This document shows positions 38,136 through 49,627 of a stretch of 64,000 nt of DNA, piece after piece. Every line of letters begins with the position of its first letter. The stretch's first letter is position 1. This stretch comes from Rhyzopertha dominica (Eukaryota; Arthropoda; Insecta; Coleoptera; Bostrichidae). The notes beneath the pieces are model-generated. The model ran no database searches. It saw only the letters and a program-made list of their open reading frames with translations, and was not told the DNA's origin. The stretch is taken from the NCBI GenBank assembly GCA_025024175.1, contig QCXZ01000064.1:46211325-46275324 (forward strand), read 5' to 3'. Position numbers and translations under genes: made by a program.

Positions 38136-38514
38136 AATGGAAATAGCAGTCGTATTTAATTATATTAAACTCCTTGTATTTAGGGGGAATTCGACTTATT
38201 TTAAAATTATGCACTCTTGTTTTGTTGCCAAGCTTTAGATTTATTTTAAATCTTCATCAGGGTTTCTATGAACATTTACAACCTACAACGGTATATACGT
38301 ATCACAGTATGTAACTCGTAACCTTACTAAAAGTAAGGTTTATAAAAGGGGGCCAATTGTATCTACCAAATGTAAAATTTAATTTGAAGTTGATTACAGA
38401 TTTGATTGATGACAAAGTCTGAAAGTTGCAACATAGCCACCACATTTTTCATAACTTTATCCCTGCCGTTTTACTAAACATTTTTATTAACTATGATTGT
38501 AACATGTATTCTGA

Positions 38515-38826
38515 TTACAAATGGATGTAAATGTTACTTAAATTTTGTGTGTCTGATTTTTTATTTATTGTGTTAATATTTTTATTAATTTGGTATGTTT
38601 TTAAAATTGAAGGTTTATTCGTAATGTTTTCTTGTTCTAAAATTTTGACTTCATCCCAGTTTATTTGGTGATGATTTCTTATTGCATGTTGTACTAACAA
38701 ACAGCGATCTCTATCCTTTCTAATATCGCTTTTATGAAGTGCTATTCTGCCAGATATCCACTGCCATGTCTGTCCCACATAAATTTTGTCATAAGTATCA
38801 CATTTTGAAGAATAAATAACATTCAA
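38515..38826 (-). pseudogene. Penelope-type GIY-YIG endonuclease fragment
   Basis: A 103-codon minus-strand frame reads NVIYSSKCDTYDKIYVGQTW, then SGRIALHKSDIRKDRDRC, VQHAIRNHHQINWDEVKIL and YQINKNINTINKK. This is the GIY-YIG layout: the YVG motif, a catalytic Arg in SGRI/HKSDI, an HA...NH block where the catalytic His/Glu region lies, and EVKIL. The usual TGR after the Gln is TWQ here. It is shorter than a full element because the RT is absent. It belongs to a different subfamily from the copies at 13.5, 17.3 and 61.3 kb. It lies between the arms of the inverted repeat and its 3' third is part of the left arm. Confidence 0.75.
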
Positions 38827-39249
38827 TTAATATTGTAATTAAATCTTTTATTTTAATTTGCTAAATAAATATGAACCTTTTTGAATTTTTTAATGCTATT
38901 TTAATTTTATAAATGTACCATATTATTCAAAATATTAACAATAAATAAGAAATCAAACACACAAAATTTAAGTAACCCACTTACTTTTCAGAAGAAATAT
39001 TAAAATCATAGTTAATAAAAAAGATTACTAAAACAGCAGGGATAAATTTATAAAAAAAAGTGGTGGCTATGTTGCAACTTTCAGATTTTGTCATGAATCA
39101 AATCTGCAATCAAACTTCAAACATCAAATGAAATTTTACATATTATGCATGATTTGGTAGATACAATTGGCCCCCTTTTATGAACATCACTTTCAGTAAG
39201 GTTACGAGTTACATGTTGTTATACGTATATACCATTGTAAATGTTTATA

Positions 39250-39912
39250 CAGGGTTTCTATAAATGATTCATGCATCCAGGGCGCTTATGAAAATTATCG
39301 ATTAAATCAATTTGCCCCCTCTCAGGACAGTGAACACAACTTTGACGAAGGTATCTGGCGATTTTTTTTAATGAGAAAACGTGTGGGAGTGTGTATTTTA
39401 AACATATTCTGTAGTGTTTTATGGGATAATCAAATTTAAGGTTGCAGAAAGCTCTCATTTTGGAGCTGTGGGGTAACACGGTTTCGTATAACTTTTAAGG
39501 TTATGTATCGTATTTGTGAGTTTGTGGCTACAGTAGGTCTGTTAAATAATTCTACAACCACGGACTAAAAAATGTTTTTAGCCTGCTGCAATGGTAAAAT
39601 TCACAGACTGAGTAGGAGTAACGTTAGCTGCACTACACAAAGCTTTCACAGTGCAGGAGTGTAGACTATAGAAGTTACCACAAGCCTACTATACCAATAA
39701 ATATTGTAATTTCTTACCTTTGACAGAAAAATAGAACCGTAAATTGTTGGAAAATATTTATAAAGCCACCAATTTCGTGATTGTAACTTGATCTGCAACC
39801 TTCAGTACTATCGCCGTGCATATTGTAGCTTGGCAGCAGTTACAAAAAGGCGGCACAAAGAATTCAGAAATCAACGCATCCCACGTTGAATGAACCATTT
39901 ATAGAAGCTCCG
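39250..39912. mobile_element. TA-flanked MITE, near-complete copy
   Basis: The left end, CAGGGTTTCTATAAATGATT preceded by TA, pairs with AACCATTTATAGAAGC... at 39,890-39,912. It is the longest uninterrupted member of the family that also occurs at 9,625-9,803 and, broken by an hAT element, at 59,146-60,142. It contains no transposase. It interrupts the right arm of the inverted Penelope structure, so it is younger than that structure. Terminal type and TA flanks fit a Tc1/mariner-derived element. Confidence 0.7.
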
Positions 39913-40647
39913 ATAAAGATTTAAAATAAATCGAAAGCTTAGCAAAAGCAAGGGTCTACATAATTTTAATATAAGTCGAATTCCTTTTAAATATTATACG
40001 AAGAGTTTATTATAATTAAATATATATATTTATAAGTAGTATCCTTCTATCGCACGATCGTTATATGCGTTTCACTCTGAATACAATGACCATCTACCGG
40101 TGAGTTTTGGTCTTACGGAGGGCTATTTTTGTAGCATGACACATGGCAAAGGTCGTTATCCTTAATTGAGCTTTCCGCTATTTTAGTTGAAACAACTTGT
40201 ACCGTATAATCATGATAAATATACATTTATGTACAGGTTGCTCCATTTACTTTGCCCACCCAATGGAAAACTTGAAGCCTTAGAGAAAAATGTGTCGAAC
40301 AAAATTATGGCATCTAAGAAGTATTCGATTAAAGAAACGGCATACTTATACAGCGTGTTCACACTATCGTTATGGAAACCAAGGAAAACGCTAACCTTAG
40401 AGCATATATCTGTGTCGTTATCTTCTACATATTACTACTATGATTTTTAAGAAAAGCTTTTTTTTATTCTACTTATGTTACTTTAAAACAGATTTGGTTC
40501 ATACATTTTTTGTCACTGATTTTGTCAGTATTTTTTACTTATTTACCCTCTTTTGTATTATCCTTACGTATTACAGATACATATGAAGAGGTAAAAATAT
40601 ATCACATCGCCATATATAATATATAAACGATAGATAATTGCCGGATG

Positions 40648-41152
40648 TATATAAAATATTTTTTTGGGAAAACGGCAAGGGTGTTTGGGCTAAATTAAGA
40701 AATGGATTTTTTAAACTAAGAAGAAATAATATAACTTAAAATTTATATATAGAATTTTTGAATAATATTTATATTTGATAAATCGCTCATGAATTTTAAG
40801 CTTGTTCAACAACTCTATCCTTGATTATGTCGAAAAATTTTGTCAGTTTTGTCAATTTCACGGTTGGACACCTTTTAATTATTTATTCAGTTTTGACATA
40901 CAGGATTCTGTAATAGTTTATTCTTTTACAAAGTTATATGTTTTCGTCGTTTTGTTTCCTTTAATATTTGGAGTTAACAGTAAGTGTTAAGAAGTTTAAT
41001 TATAAAAAGTGCCTGTTATGTATTTAATTTTAGTGTCCTGAGGAAGAGCCGATTTTGGTTCGAAATATAGACAAAGTTAAAAAATCCATTTCTTAATGTA
41101 GCCCAAACACCCTTGCCGTTTTCCCAAGAAAATATTTTATAATATATAAATA
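40648..41152. mobile_element. Foldback element with Penelope-like 3' signature
   Basis: The left arm 40,648-40,715 (AAATATTTTTTTGGGAAAAC, GGCAAGGGTGTTTGGGCTA, TTAAGAAATGGATTTTTTAA) is the inverse of 41,073-41,150. Just inside the right arm, at ~41,035-41,070, is CCTGAGGAAGAGCCGATTTT followed by GGTTCGAAATATAG, a 3'-UTR style signature found near the ends of Penelope-like elements. A 62-codon hydrophobic frame lies between (40,802-40,990) and was not identified. It may be a terminally inverted, internally deleted Penelope-like copy. Confidence 0.55.
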
Positions 41153-43720
41153 TATAAATGGTTACTTAGATCCGCTTAAGTCTAATGGCGTAATGTTTAT
41201 TGCTCAACAAATTTAGATACATATATGGAGTCGCTGACTTTTTTACAGCAAATATTGTTTTCCGCATTTTTGTTTAAAAAAGTCTTTTTTGTTTTGCAGC
41301 GATCTTCCCAGGGATTTGAGGAATAGCTCTGCGCGGCCCCAATTTCCCATATACTGCTATATAGCGATATCGGCTACTACTTTGACGTTACGCGATGCAG
41401 TTCTCGGCTCGCTAGACTGTCGAAGGCACTGACAATTCGTTTCTCTTGTAAGTTTTCTAAGAGTTTGTTAAATATCGGTATGAATGCTTGCTTTTTTATT
41501 GGTTAAACGGCTACTTTAATGTCTATAGCATTTACAGAACTGGACGATATACTGGTTGCATGTGAAGGTACGATAAAATAATCGGAAAGGTCCGATAATT
41601 GCAGGTTACAATAGCTTTCTCTTACTATTAAAATCTTTATTTTTTATCCCGGACCTGTATGTTAATCCTAATTAATATATTTTTGGCTAAACCTGTGTTC
41701 ATGTTAGTATTTATAGCACAACATATGACGCTAAAACCGGCCCTGCAGATGGTAGCATAAAACTCTTCAAAATATACACACACAGTTTTGGCAAAACAAA
41801 TATTCAAATAATATAAAAACATAACTGTTCATCGAGTGAACCTAATTTTAGTAAGTGTGGACAGCTGATTCCACCTGAGTTGCGAATATTTTTTCATTAA
41901 TAGCTATGCACGTACGGACTTATGTATGATGTTAATTAGATATATTTAACACATAATCATATGTCATATATTTAATGTAGATTTAGCCTTTTTCTTAATT
42001 AGTGTAGAAAAAAATGTTATTCAACTTGTATTTATTGTATAATAATATTCCCTAAATTACTTTATGCTTATTATGACAATGAGAAAGAAAACTAAATTAT
42101 TAAGAAATTATCAAATCCATTTCTATGCCGTTCTGTCTGCACTAGACCTAAACTGCACTGATGAGCTATAAAGATAGCGAAATAGATCTATCTGCAGTTG
42201 GTTGCGGTGCAGACAGCACAGCAAAGACATTCATTTTAAAATTTATATTGCTCAGGTAAACTGTCTTGTTTTTGTATCTTAACTTAGTTCTGATGGAAAA
42301 ATAGGTTAACAACTGACCAGTCAGTCTAAAACTAACACACAAGAAAATTCATAATTATTTTTGTTTGACGTGAGCAATACGTTCCTTCATACCACTGAAA
42401 ACCTATAGATAGTACATAAAAGTTTAGATAAGTCAAACACTAATCCGACGATTTCCATAAAACTATGCTTAGATCAAAATTATTTACAATTTAATAACAT
42501 ATGCTTTACATAAGATTTAGGTTTAGCGATGGTATCATTACCAAGCCCGGTACTACAAACATATTTATGTTCAAAACTGAGGAACCGGTACAAACTACGA
42601 CAGATTTTCAGAACCAAATTTTTGGTGTAGGTATGTGGATGACCTCACGCATGTTTTAATGATACACTCAACTAAATCAATTTTTAAACAAAATGAACAA
42701 TATCCATCCCAAAGAAAATTATTTTAGAAGTCCAAAAAAATAACAAGATAAATATTCTAGATCAAACAGTACTTTATGTTAACAATAAAACCAAATTTAT
42801 ATATTTAGAAGATCTGCAGCAACCAGTATACATATGGCAATCATATATTTTTAACAGAAAATGGGACACCGCCGTAGATTTAGAATATTAGATGCTGTTT
42901 TAGCTTATAATTACATCAGTTTCTTTTACTTTATTTTTTCTTGCAGAAAATAATACAACTTTTGCTAACTATTCTAATTATTTCATGTAGAAGTCGCTGT
43001 AGGTGGTTTCGTCTGCGCCTTATATTTGTCTCAGCTTTATATCTCCTTTAAAAGTCCGGGCCTCATGTTAAAATGCGAAATATTTCAGTAGAAGTGTCCT
43101 CAAAATTCGTGTAAACCTGCGTTTCTTCTAAAGTACAAAGAGTTACGTCATTTTTTTAGGAATTAAAGTACTTATTAATTTTAGAAACCAATCACTCAAT
43201 CACCGCACTGGTGCTTAATAAATTTGTTTTACTCATTTAAGATAAGATACAAACAAAAATAATCCGTGCATACCCGAAAGACAAAATACGAATTCACATA
43301 GCATTTGCAAATTTGTGGGCGAATGGTTTTAATGTATTTACAAGACTACAGCCAACTTTCTTTCGAGAAAGTTCCAATAAGTGCTGTTTTCCATTTCTTT
43401 ATTCTTCAACAAGTCGAATTCCTCAAAACAAGTCTAGGTTGAAGTCAGAACAAATTTCTGCCTTATAAGTTTCGCAGGCAAGCACTACCCCATTCCATCT
43501 AATTTCTTTTCTCAGATTAAACCGCACATACAGCTTCAATTGTGCAAGTAAATGATACTGGATGAAACATACCAGCAGTGGATCTGGCAAATAAATTTAA
43601 AAAAAACTGAAAGCTAATTCAAATCTTTCTTGGAGTGTATAACCATTGTTAGATTGAATAGACTCCTAGATAAGATGTTTTAAATTTAACTTAAGTCAGT
43701 AAGACGAACGTAACATGTAC
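41153..43720. other. No gene recognised; one short hairpin
   Basis: AT-rich DNA. At 42,132-42,215 an ~85-base imperfect hairpin is formed by TGTCTGCACTAGACCTAAAC and the inverse TTGGTTGCGGTGCAGACA. No coding motif was recognised. Confidence 0.45.
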
Positions 43721-43966
43721 GGTCACTAAATGGAATACAGTATCGCAATGTCTGCCATATTGGGAGTAAAACTTTAAGCGAGAACATTAAAATTTCGCAA
43801 TATTTGTTTTTCTCTACCTTGATCAATAATGAGTTTTCATTATCGATCTTGATCGTATTCCAATTTCAATCTAAGTAAAATTAACATTGCCAAATTTGAA
43901 TGTTTTCGCCAAAACTTTTACTCCCAATATGGTGGACGCTGCGGTACTGTATTCCATTTAGTGACT
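43721..43966. mobile_element. Foldback MITE, copy 2
   Basis: Same family as 20,971-21,218. Ends GGTCACTAAATGGAATACAG and CTGTATTCCATTTAGTGAC are inverse, and the arms continue with CGCAATGTCTGCCATATTGG against CCAATATGGTGGACGCTGCG. Length 246 bases against 248. The ends of this copy agree slightly better with each other than those of copy 1. Confidence 0.85.
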
Positions 43967-46900
43967 GTTGGTAGTGGACACTCTCATATTAGATAACCGT
44001 AAACGCTATTGCTGCAACCAACAATACACGATACTATTATGGATACAACATTCATAGATGGCACTCTGTGCTGTGTGTGTGAAGCACGGCTAACGCATGC
44101 ACGCGGGATTGCGTTCAAAGTATGTTCAAATCAAGTTGATGTCAAGCTTTGATATCTAGCAAAAAATTGTCGCAAGTTCCCAATACCTACTTATAGGATA
44201 TTTTAATACGTTATAGTTATTATTATTTTGCAACCTGTTAACCTTTTTGGTAGCATTTTTGTGTTTAAAGTTATATGTAGTATATTGCGACATTGAAGTT
44301 GAATACGAAGAAGGTTTTTTGCTTTAATTTTGTACCTTGAAAAGTGTTAAAATTGTTAGTTTCGAAAATGCCGAAGGTATCACACAGAAAAATTGTGCGG
44401 TAAAGAACTTTAGTAATAAATATTTAACAAACTCAAATATCACATTTCACCACTTCCCAAGAGAGGATGCAATGTGTGAAGAACAGGTAAAACGGACAAA
44501 CCATTTGGACGTGCAGTCTCGCAGCCTTACATCCATTCGAGTATCATTTGTGGTATGTGGAGAATATTTTCTAGCTAATTGCTCTTAAACCCCAGAGCAA
44601 AATGAACTAAATAGAAGAGTAGTTCCTACACTATAAATAATAAACAATGGTGCAAGATTTTTGAATCTTATTTCTAGTAATTACATTTACAACAATTAAT
44701 TCGCAGTTTTTTAAAACCTCGCATCTCGTTTGCCACTATTTTACACGGAACGAAGAAAACAACCCTATTAGATATTATTTAAAGTAAACCTTTCTGACTT
44801 AACTTTCTATGAAGTACACAATTGCGTACAAAGTCAGCATAATATAAAAAATTTAAATTAGACATGCTTACATGAATTAAAAAGATTGTTGTCTTAATTT
44901 CCTGTAAAATAGTGGGCAAAGTTAATGCCAGGTTTTAAAATTAAGACAAGAAATAAACGTCAAAATAAATGACATTTGTATGACTTGGAGTTTCTGATTT
45001 ATCGGCTACACCTGCTGATCGTTTCATTAAATTAGTTCACATACAACATTCACAGATGGCGCTGTAACTCATTCCACAAAATTTATCAACACTGGCCATT
45101 CTTGTTTACTGTATTCTTTGAGTAACATAATGTCAAATACGCCCCCTTGCGGGAATTTTGGGAACTTCCAAATATTTCAGTGAATTCCTTTGAAACATTT
45201 TTATAGTCTTTTTTCTCAAAGCGATAACATGAGTGGTTTTCAAGATGTAGGCACCCCGTGCCTTTAGTGAATCTTCAGATAATTAAACACATTCTAAAAA
45301 TTATATTTGCCACTTACATTTTATCGGCAAATTTTGGATTTATTTTTAACTTGAGAACTTCAAAATATTTTAGTGAATTGCCCGTAGTGAACCGTCCTGT
45401 ATATCACCAAAAGGTGTTCACAGCCACAGGAATAAAGGCTATGCAGTTGTCCTAATATACATAATATTAAACTGATATTGCATGGCGCGGCGTCATATGG
45501 TAAGGAAGCATGTGTACAGTCAAGCGATACTCCACACAACGCTGCATAGTATGGCACGGTATTGCGTTGAAACAATGAGTCTGTACCTTTTATGCGTAAA
45601 TAGAAGCTTAGCTTTAGATTTACATAAAACGAGAACATCCCTTGATGAATTTAACTTGCATTAGAGCACGCTCTTCAAGTATTCACGTTAAAAAAAAGCC
45701 GTAGTACTGTTCTACTTCTTTCCCTTTATACTTCCACTTCAGAATCTATGCATTCAATACCTTTACAAACTTCTAAATAAAGTAACGCAATAAATGAGAA
45801 ATTAATCAAGCACATCTCCTCATTTTTAGGCATAATTATTGTGAAGGACTACAGATTCTAAAATTGTGATGGCGTCGCTCAACGAGGCCAATATGAAAAG
45901 AACCTAAAAACATTACTCTTGTAGCACACAGGATGACTTGATCGAGATCCGCTCAAACTGTAAAACTTGGTGCAAGTATTAAATAAACTTAAATAAGGGC
46001 TCCATTATCCGAGATGGCGACGTTGCCTTGAATTTCCCTGCAATGAGTGGGACGATGCGTTTCCGCCGCTAAGTTGATACCCTCAAACAAAAAATGGATT
46101 AACAGAGAATGCTTTTAGGGCTCGGACTTAAACGCATCATTTAATATTTTAAAACTTATATTCAAGGAAAGATGTAAATAAATTCTGCAACCAAAAAGGA
46201 TTTACTATGTGGTATCCACTATCATATGTAGTAATATGAGTAAATAAGGTTTACCCACAGGTATACCGTGTTTATGACTTTACCCTGTTATATTAAAGTG
46301 CAGAAGAGATGGTAATGTTAAGTTCTGCAACAGAACATAAATTGTTTATTTATAAGTCTGTTTGTATGTCACATCCTTACAAACAACGGTGGTCCAGCAT
46401 TTTCTCGATTAGTACAGGTTTATTCATATTCTGCCTTAAATAAAAATACTTAATTCAAAACTAAACGTTAAAAAACAAGAAAACGATCACAGGCCATCAC
46501 ACATCTACGCCACAGTATAATAAATTTTATATTATTATTTTTTTATTATACTGTGTCTACGCGCAAATCTAACCGACTGGGAACGAACACGTGTGATTAT
46601 GTTGCGTTTTACGAGTGGGCGCGTATTGTGCTTGTGCCAAAGAGAAGAGATCCCTTCTCTTTGCTTGAGCTTTACGTTTTATGTCAAACTTGCTTTGTAG
46701 ATCTATGTATTACACGTTGTGTGGCATTGCATTGAAACAATGTCTCTGTCTTAACAAGCAAAATCGTCTCGGAGAGAATCAGCAATAATTTGATTTATGA
46801 TTTTTGAGCGCCACGTTTGATGTTCTAAAGTTGAAGTTTTAGAAGATTTCGAACCCTTCCGGCGTCCTTCAAGCCCGATTTAAAAGGTCTTTTTGATTGC

Positions 46901-47032
46901 GTGTAGTGAGCTGTAGTGTTTCAATTAGTGGTGAATGGGATTATAGTTTGGTGTATTTCATAAGTAGTAGTTAAGTTAATTCAAGTCAGAAATTAGCATT
47001 TTTTGAACCCGTACACTTCACAATATTAAAAC
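43967..47032. other. No gene recognised; one hairpin
   Basis: AT-rich DNA with frames up to 92 codons and no known domain. A 45-base hairpin lies at 46,511-46,555 (CACAGTATAATAAA ... TTTATTATACTGTG). A phrase ACAACATTCA(C/T)AGATGGC occurs at ~44,048 and ~45,045, and GAACTTC(C/A)AAATATTT at ~45,170 and ~45,357, hinting at old low-copy repeats. Confidence 0.4.
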
Positions 47033-47439
47033 CGTTGCACAGTGGTCGGAAAATCGTATAAGCTGGCCAAAATCAGGAAAATTTTCTTTTTATTTATGTA
47101 ATTCAAACTATTGCAGTTACTACAGTGGGATCCTCCGTATTTGTCAACAATTGCCAGAGGGCATTCAGTACCTAATAATTTCGTCACCAGTCAGTGTGAA
47201 GATTGGACTTTATTGCTCTACATTTTATGCTCAAGTGATTGATATAGTATGTTTCAGTAATTAAGTGAAAAAATAACTTTTTTTGGTCGATTTACTCTGC
47301 AATAAAATGCATTCTATCAGTGGAGGTGTGTATAATTTACTTTTATATCTCCGAACATTTTATCTCATTGGCAGATTTCTATAAATATACAATAACTTTG
47401 GGTAAAGCTACACTTTATCCGAATAGAGAAGAATACAGG

Positions 47440-47712
47440 GCATCATCAATGACGTCATGCGCACAAACTATTTTTCGCACGCGACACTAACCGTTACCAG
47501 GTAACGATACCATTCAGTGGCGTGCTCGCATTCGTCTAATTCAACGTTCGCGTTTCGTTTCGAGTAGAAGGTTAGAGTGTGTGTTTTTATTATCGCGCTT
47601 AGCATTTACTGTTTATACAGCATGGTTTCTTTATTATTAGTGTTTTGTCTGCATCATAATATATCCTTCTATTTTGCTGTGTGCTGCGTATTGCACTGCA
47701 ACCTATTAAACG
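47440..47712 (+). promoter_or_regulatory. CpG-richer leader of the Transib-like element
   Basis: A TGACGTCA site (CRE-type, 47,450-47,457) is followed by G+C-richer sequence with CGTTACCAGGTAACG, a palindrome at ~47,490, then TTCGTCTAATTCAACGTTCG. It ends at the ATG at 47,713. The related copy near 1.9 kb also has TGACGTCA. It is read as the element's own promoter and leader; no start site is proven. Confidence 0.35.
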
Positions 47713-47811
47713 ATGCCTATTAATGACGGCGACACTGATTATGACGTGCAAATCGCGCAAGCAAATGATGACGCTCCTGTATTCTTTTCCATTCAGATGG
47801 AGTGTATATAA
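47713..47811 (+). pseudogene. N-terminal remnant of a transposase frame
   Basis: ATG at 47,713 opens a 32-codon acidic frame (MPINDGDTDYDVQIAQANDD) that ends at TAA in 47,809-47,811. It follows the CpG-rich leader directly. Because it lies inside the Transib-like element it is read as the start of the lost transposase; the sequence itself is too short to assign by motif. Confidence 0.3.
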
Positions 47812-48281
47812 ATAAAACTTTAGTCAGTTGGATTAACATTTGGCAGATGTTAATTATTCTGTAGTATTCTGCCTAATAAAAACGTACATATTATCCGAAA
47901 TACATTGTACTACAAATATGTAAAAAATTCAGCTGCGGATAGTTGTGGATGTATTGCGCAGACGCATCATCGCTGTCCGTCATCATAATCATTGTCGTGA
48001 GGAGCGGTAGTCCGAAAATCGGAAAAGCTGAACAATGTATGGCATTATTGTAATTCCATAATATTTAGTATACTTATCTTTTTGATGTAGCCGATTTCGA
48101 TACTGAATTCAGATTTTCAAAATTCAAATAAATGGCGAATCCAATATGGCTGACAAATTTTGTTAAATGTCGTTGAATTGTTTTGAAACTCTGCATTTAG
48201 GAGATTTTGACGTCACTGATTACAATACCGAATTCAGATCTTCTAAATTGAAAGTGGCGAAACCAATATGGCGGCATTTAT

Positions 48282-48551
48282 TTGCTAAAGAAAATTCGCA
48301 AGAATTTTGCACAGAAATGTAATTGTACAAAAAATATGGAAGATGTTTTTAACAGGCTTTTGATTACATCAGATCCCAAAATTACTAGTATACGAAAACT
48401 TGCTCAAAGAAAAATGAAGTCCTTTTCCCATGAACCGTTAGAATTTCTTGTTGAAGTCGAAGTTCCAATTTCTGACTTGTGTCATAAGATTGGTGATTCC
48501 AATGAAAGTAACATTAACTGTGTTAGCACGGATTCCTCGGACAGTGGCTAA
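48282..48551 (+). pseudogene. Probable C-terminal remnant of a Transib transposase
   Basis: An 89-codon open frame without its own upstream ATG (first Met at 48,336) reads KNMEDVFNRLLITSDPKITS, then IRKLAQRKMKSFSHEPLEFL and an acidic, Ser-rich tail ending in TDSSDSG. It ends in TAA, and AATAAA lies at ~48,642, so it looks like the last coding part of a longer gene. The 'LL..SDP.IS..R' pattern is familiar from insect proteins of Transib type, but that is recollection of a pattern, not a search result. The catalytic region should lie upstream and is absent. Confidence 0.35.
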
Positions 48552-49172
48552 AATTACATTGCTATTATTATTATATTATTTCTAGTAAGTAGCATATTTT
48601 TTGATAAGCCATAAGGAATTCAGGAAATTGAATTTGTTGAAAATAAAATCAATGTTTTGAAAAACAGTGTATTTTACTAAATAAACCATTTGGGTCTACG
48701 ATTCTGGAGTTTGGTATGCACCCAGCAACCTTAAAACCCCAACATGACTATACTGCATTGAAAATTTTGATTAAATGGCTTTTTCCTAAATTTGTCTGTC
48801 TTGTTGGATTTGTCAATTTGAATTTTGATATCCTGAGTTTAGTTTCGTAATCAACGACTCAAAAGCTTCTAAATACCCAGTTTCAAAAGGGTTCAATGAC
48901 TTTTACTATAATTTATCCGCCATATTGTATTCGTCATTTTGAATTCGTTTGGTAACCAATAACATGAAAAACTCCTAAATATCGAGCTTTAGAAAAATTT
49001 CATGTATTTTCGTAAACGTGTCCGCCATATTAGAGACGCCATTTTGAATTTTGGATATATTGAATTCAGTGTCGTAATCAGTAAGGTAAAAAATGTAGAT
49101 ATACTAAAAATTGTAGAATTCCGTTAACATCTTCATATTTTGGCCAGCTTTTCTGATTTTCCGACCACTGTG

Positions 49173-49617
49173 CGTTGGAACAAAATTTGTTAATTGAACA
49201 GAGGTTCTAATGAGACCAATAACATGTTTATACTTTTCGAAGAAATAAAACGTATTTTGTTGATCATCGATAGATAGCTTCACTATTTTTGTTTCCTTTT
49301 TACTGGGATCTTCTATGTGTTCTGGCGAAGCAAGGAGAACTACTTATGTTCAAAAAAAAAACTCTCTTAAGTAGTAAGAAAATAATGGATTGTATGCCAA
49401 AAGTATCTGTCCATTTCGGACGTAATTAAACATTTTAATTCACACATGTATATTGAAATAATGTAGGGTTGTTAGCACATTTTCCACTTCATTTGTGAAA
49501 AAAGTCCCTATTGTCTGTCTGTTGATGTCCGATGCTTTTGTTAAGAAATGTATTTCGTATACCTAAAAAAAATTATACTTCCCGCCGAGAAAGGCTTCCA
49601 TATTTTTTTCTATTAGA
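49173..49617. other. No gene recognised
   Basis: AT-rich spacer between the Transib-like target duplication and the next hAT element. Confidence 0.4.
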
Positions 49618-49627
49618 TGGTATTTAG

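Larger units (their letters stand above)
38150..40022. mobile_element. Penelope-like element in inverted (foldback) arrangement
   Basis: Long inverted repeats enclose a short unique centre. Left arm ~38,150-38,640 pairs with right arm ~38,860-40,022, in which a 0.66-kb MITE (39,250-39,912) is inserted. Paired landmarks: GGAATTCGACTTATTTTAAA with its inverse at ~39,975-39,995; ATTTATTTTAAATCTTCATC with its inverse at ~39,915-39,935; AGGGGGCCAATTGTATCTACC at ~38,350 with its inverse at ~39,170; GTTGCAACATAGCCACCAC at ~38,425 with its inverse at ~39,065. The left half includes the GIY-YIG frame on the minus strand; the right arm is the mirror of that element's 3' end. Penelope-like elements are known for terminal repeats that can be inverted, which fits. 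Confidence 0.75.
47038..49172 (+). mobile_element. Transib-like element, internally deleted
   Basis: Ends: CACAGTGGTCGGAAAATC-gtat-AAGCTGGCCAAAAT at 47,038 and its inverse ending at 49,172, differing only in the 4-base middle, so the terminal repeat is about 36 bp. The flanks are a perfect 5-bp duplication, CGTTG (47,033-47,037 and 49,173-49,177). Termini starting CAC(A/T)(A/G)TG and a 5-bp GC-rich duplication are the hallmark of the Transib superfamily, the relatives of RAG1. At 48,005-48,275 there is an inverted copy of the right-end subterminal repeats, and at 48,830-49,120 the repeats themselves (CCGCCATATT..CGTCATTTTGAATT units). A start-codon region and a C-terminal frame remain; the transposase core is missing. 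Confidence 0.75.

Noticed and set aside
46511..46555. 45-base hairpin read as a rho-independent terminator or MITE
   Set aside because: An AT-only stem without a neighbouring gene or target duplication; kept only as a note in the gap entry.
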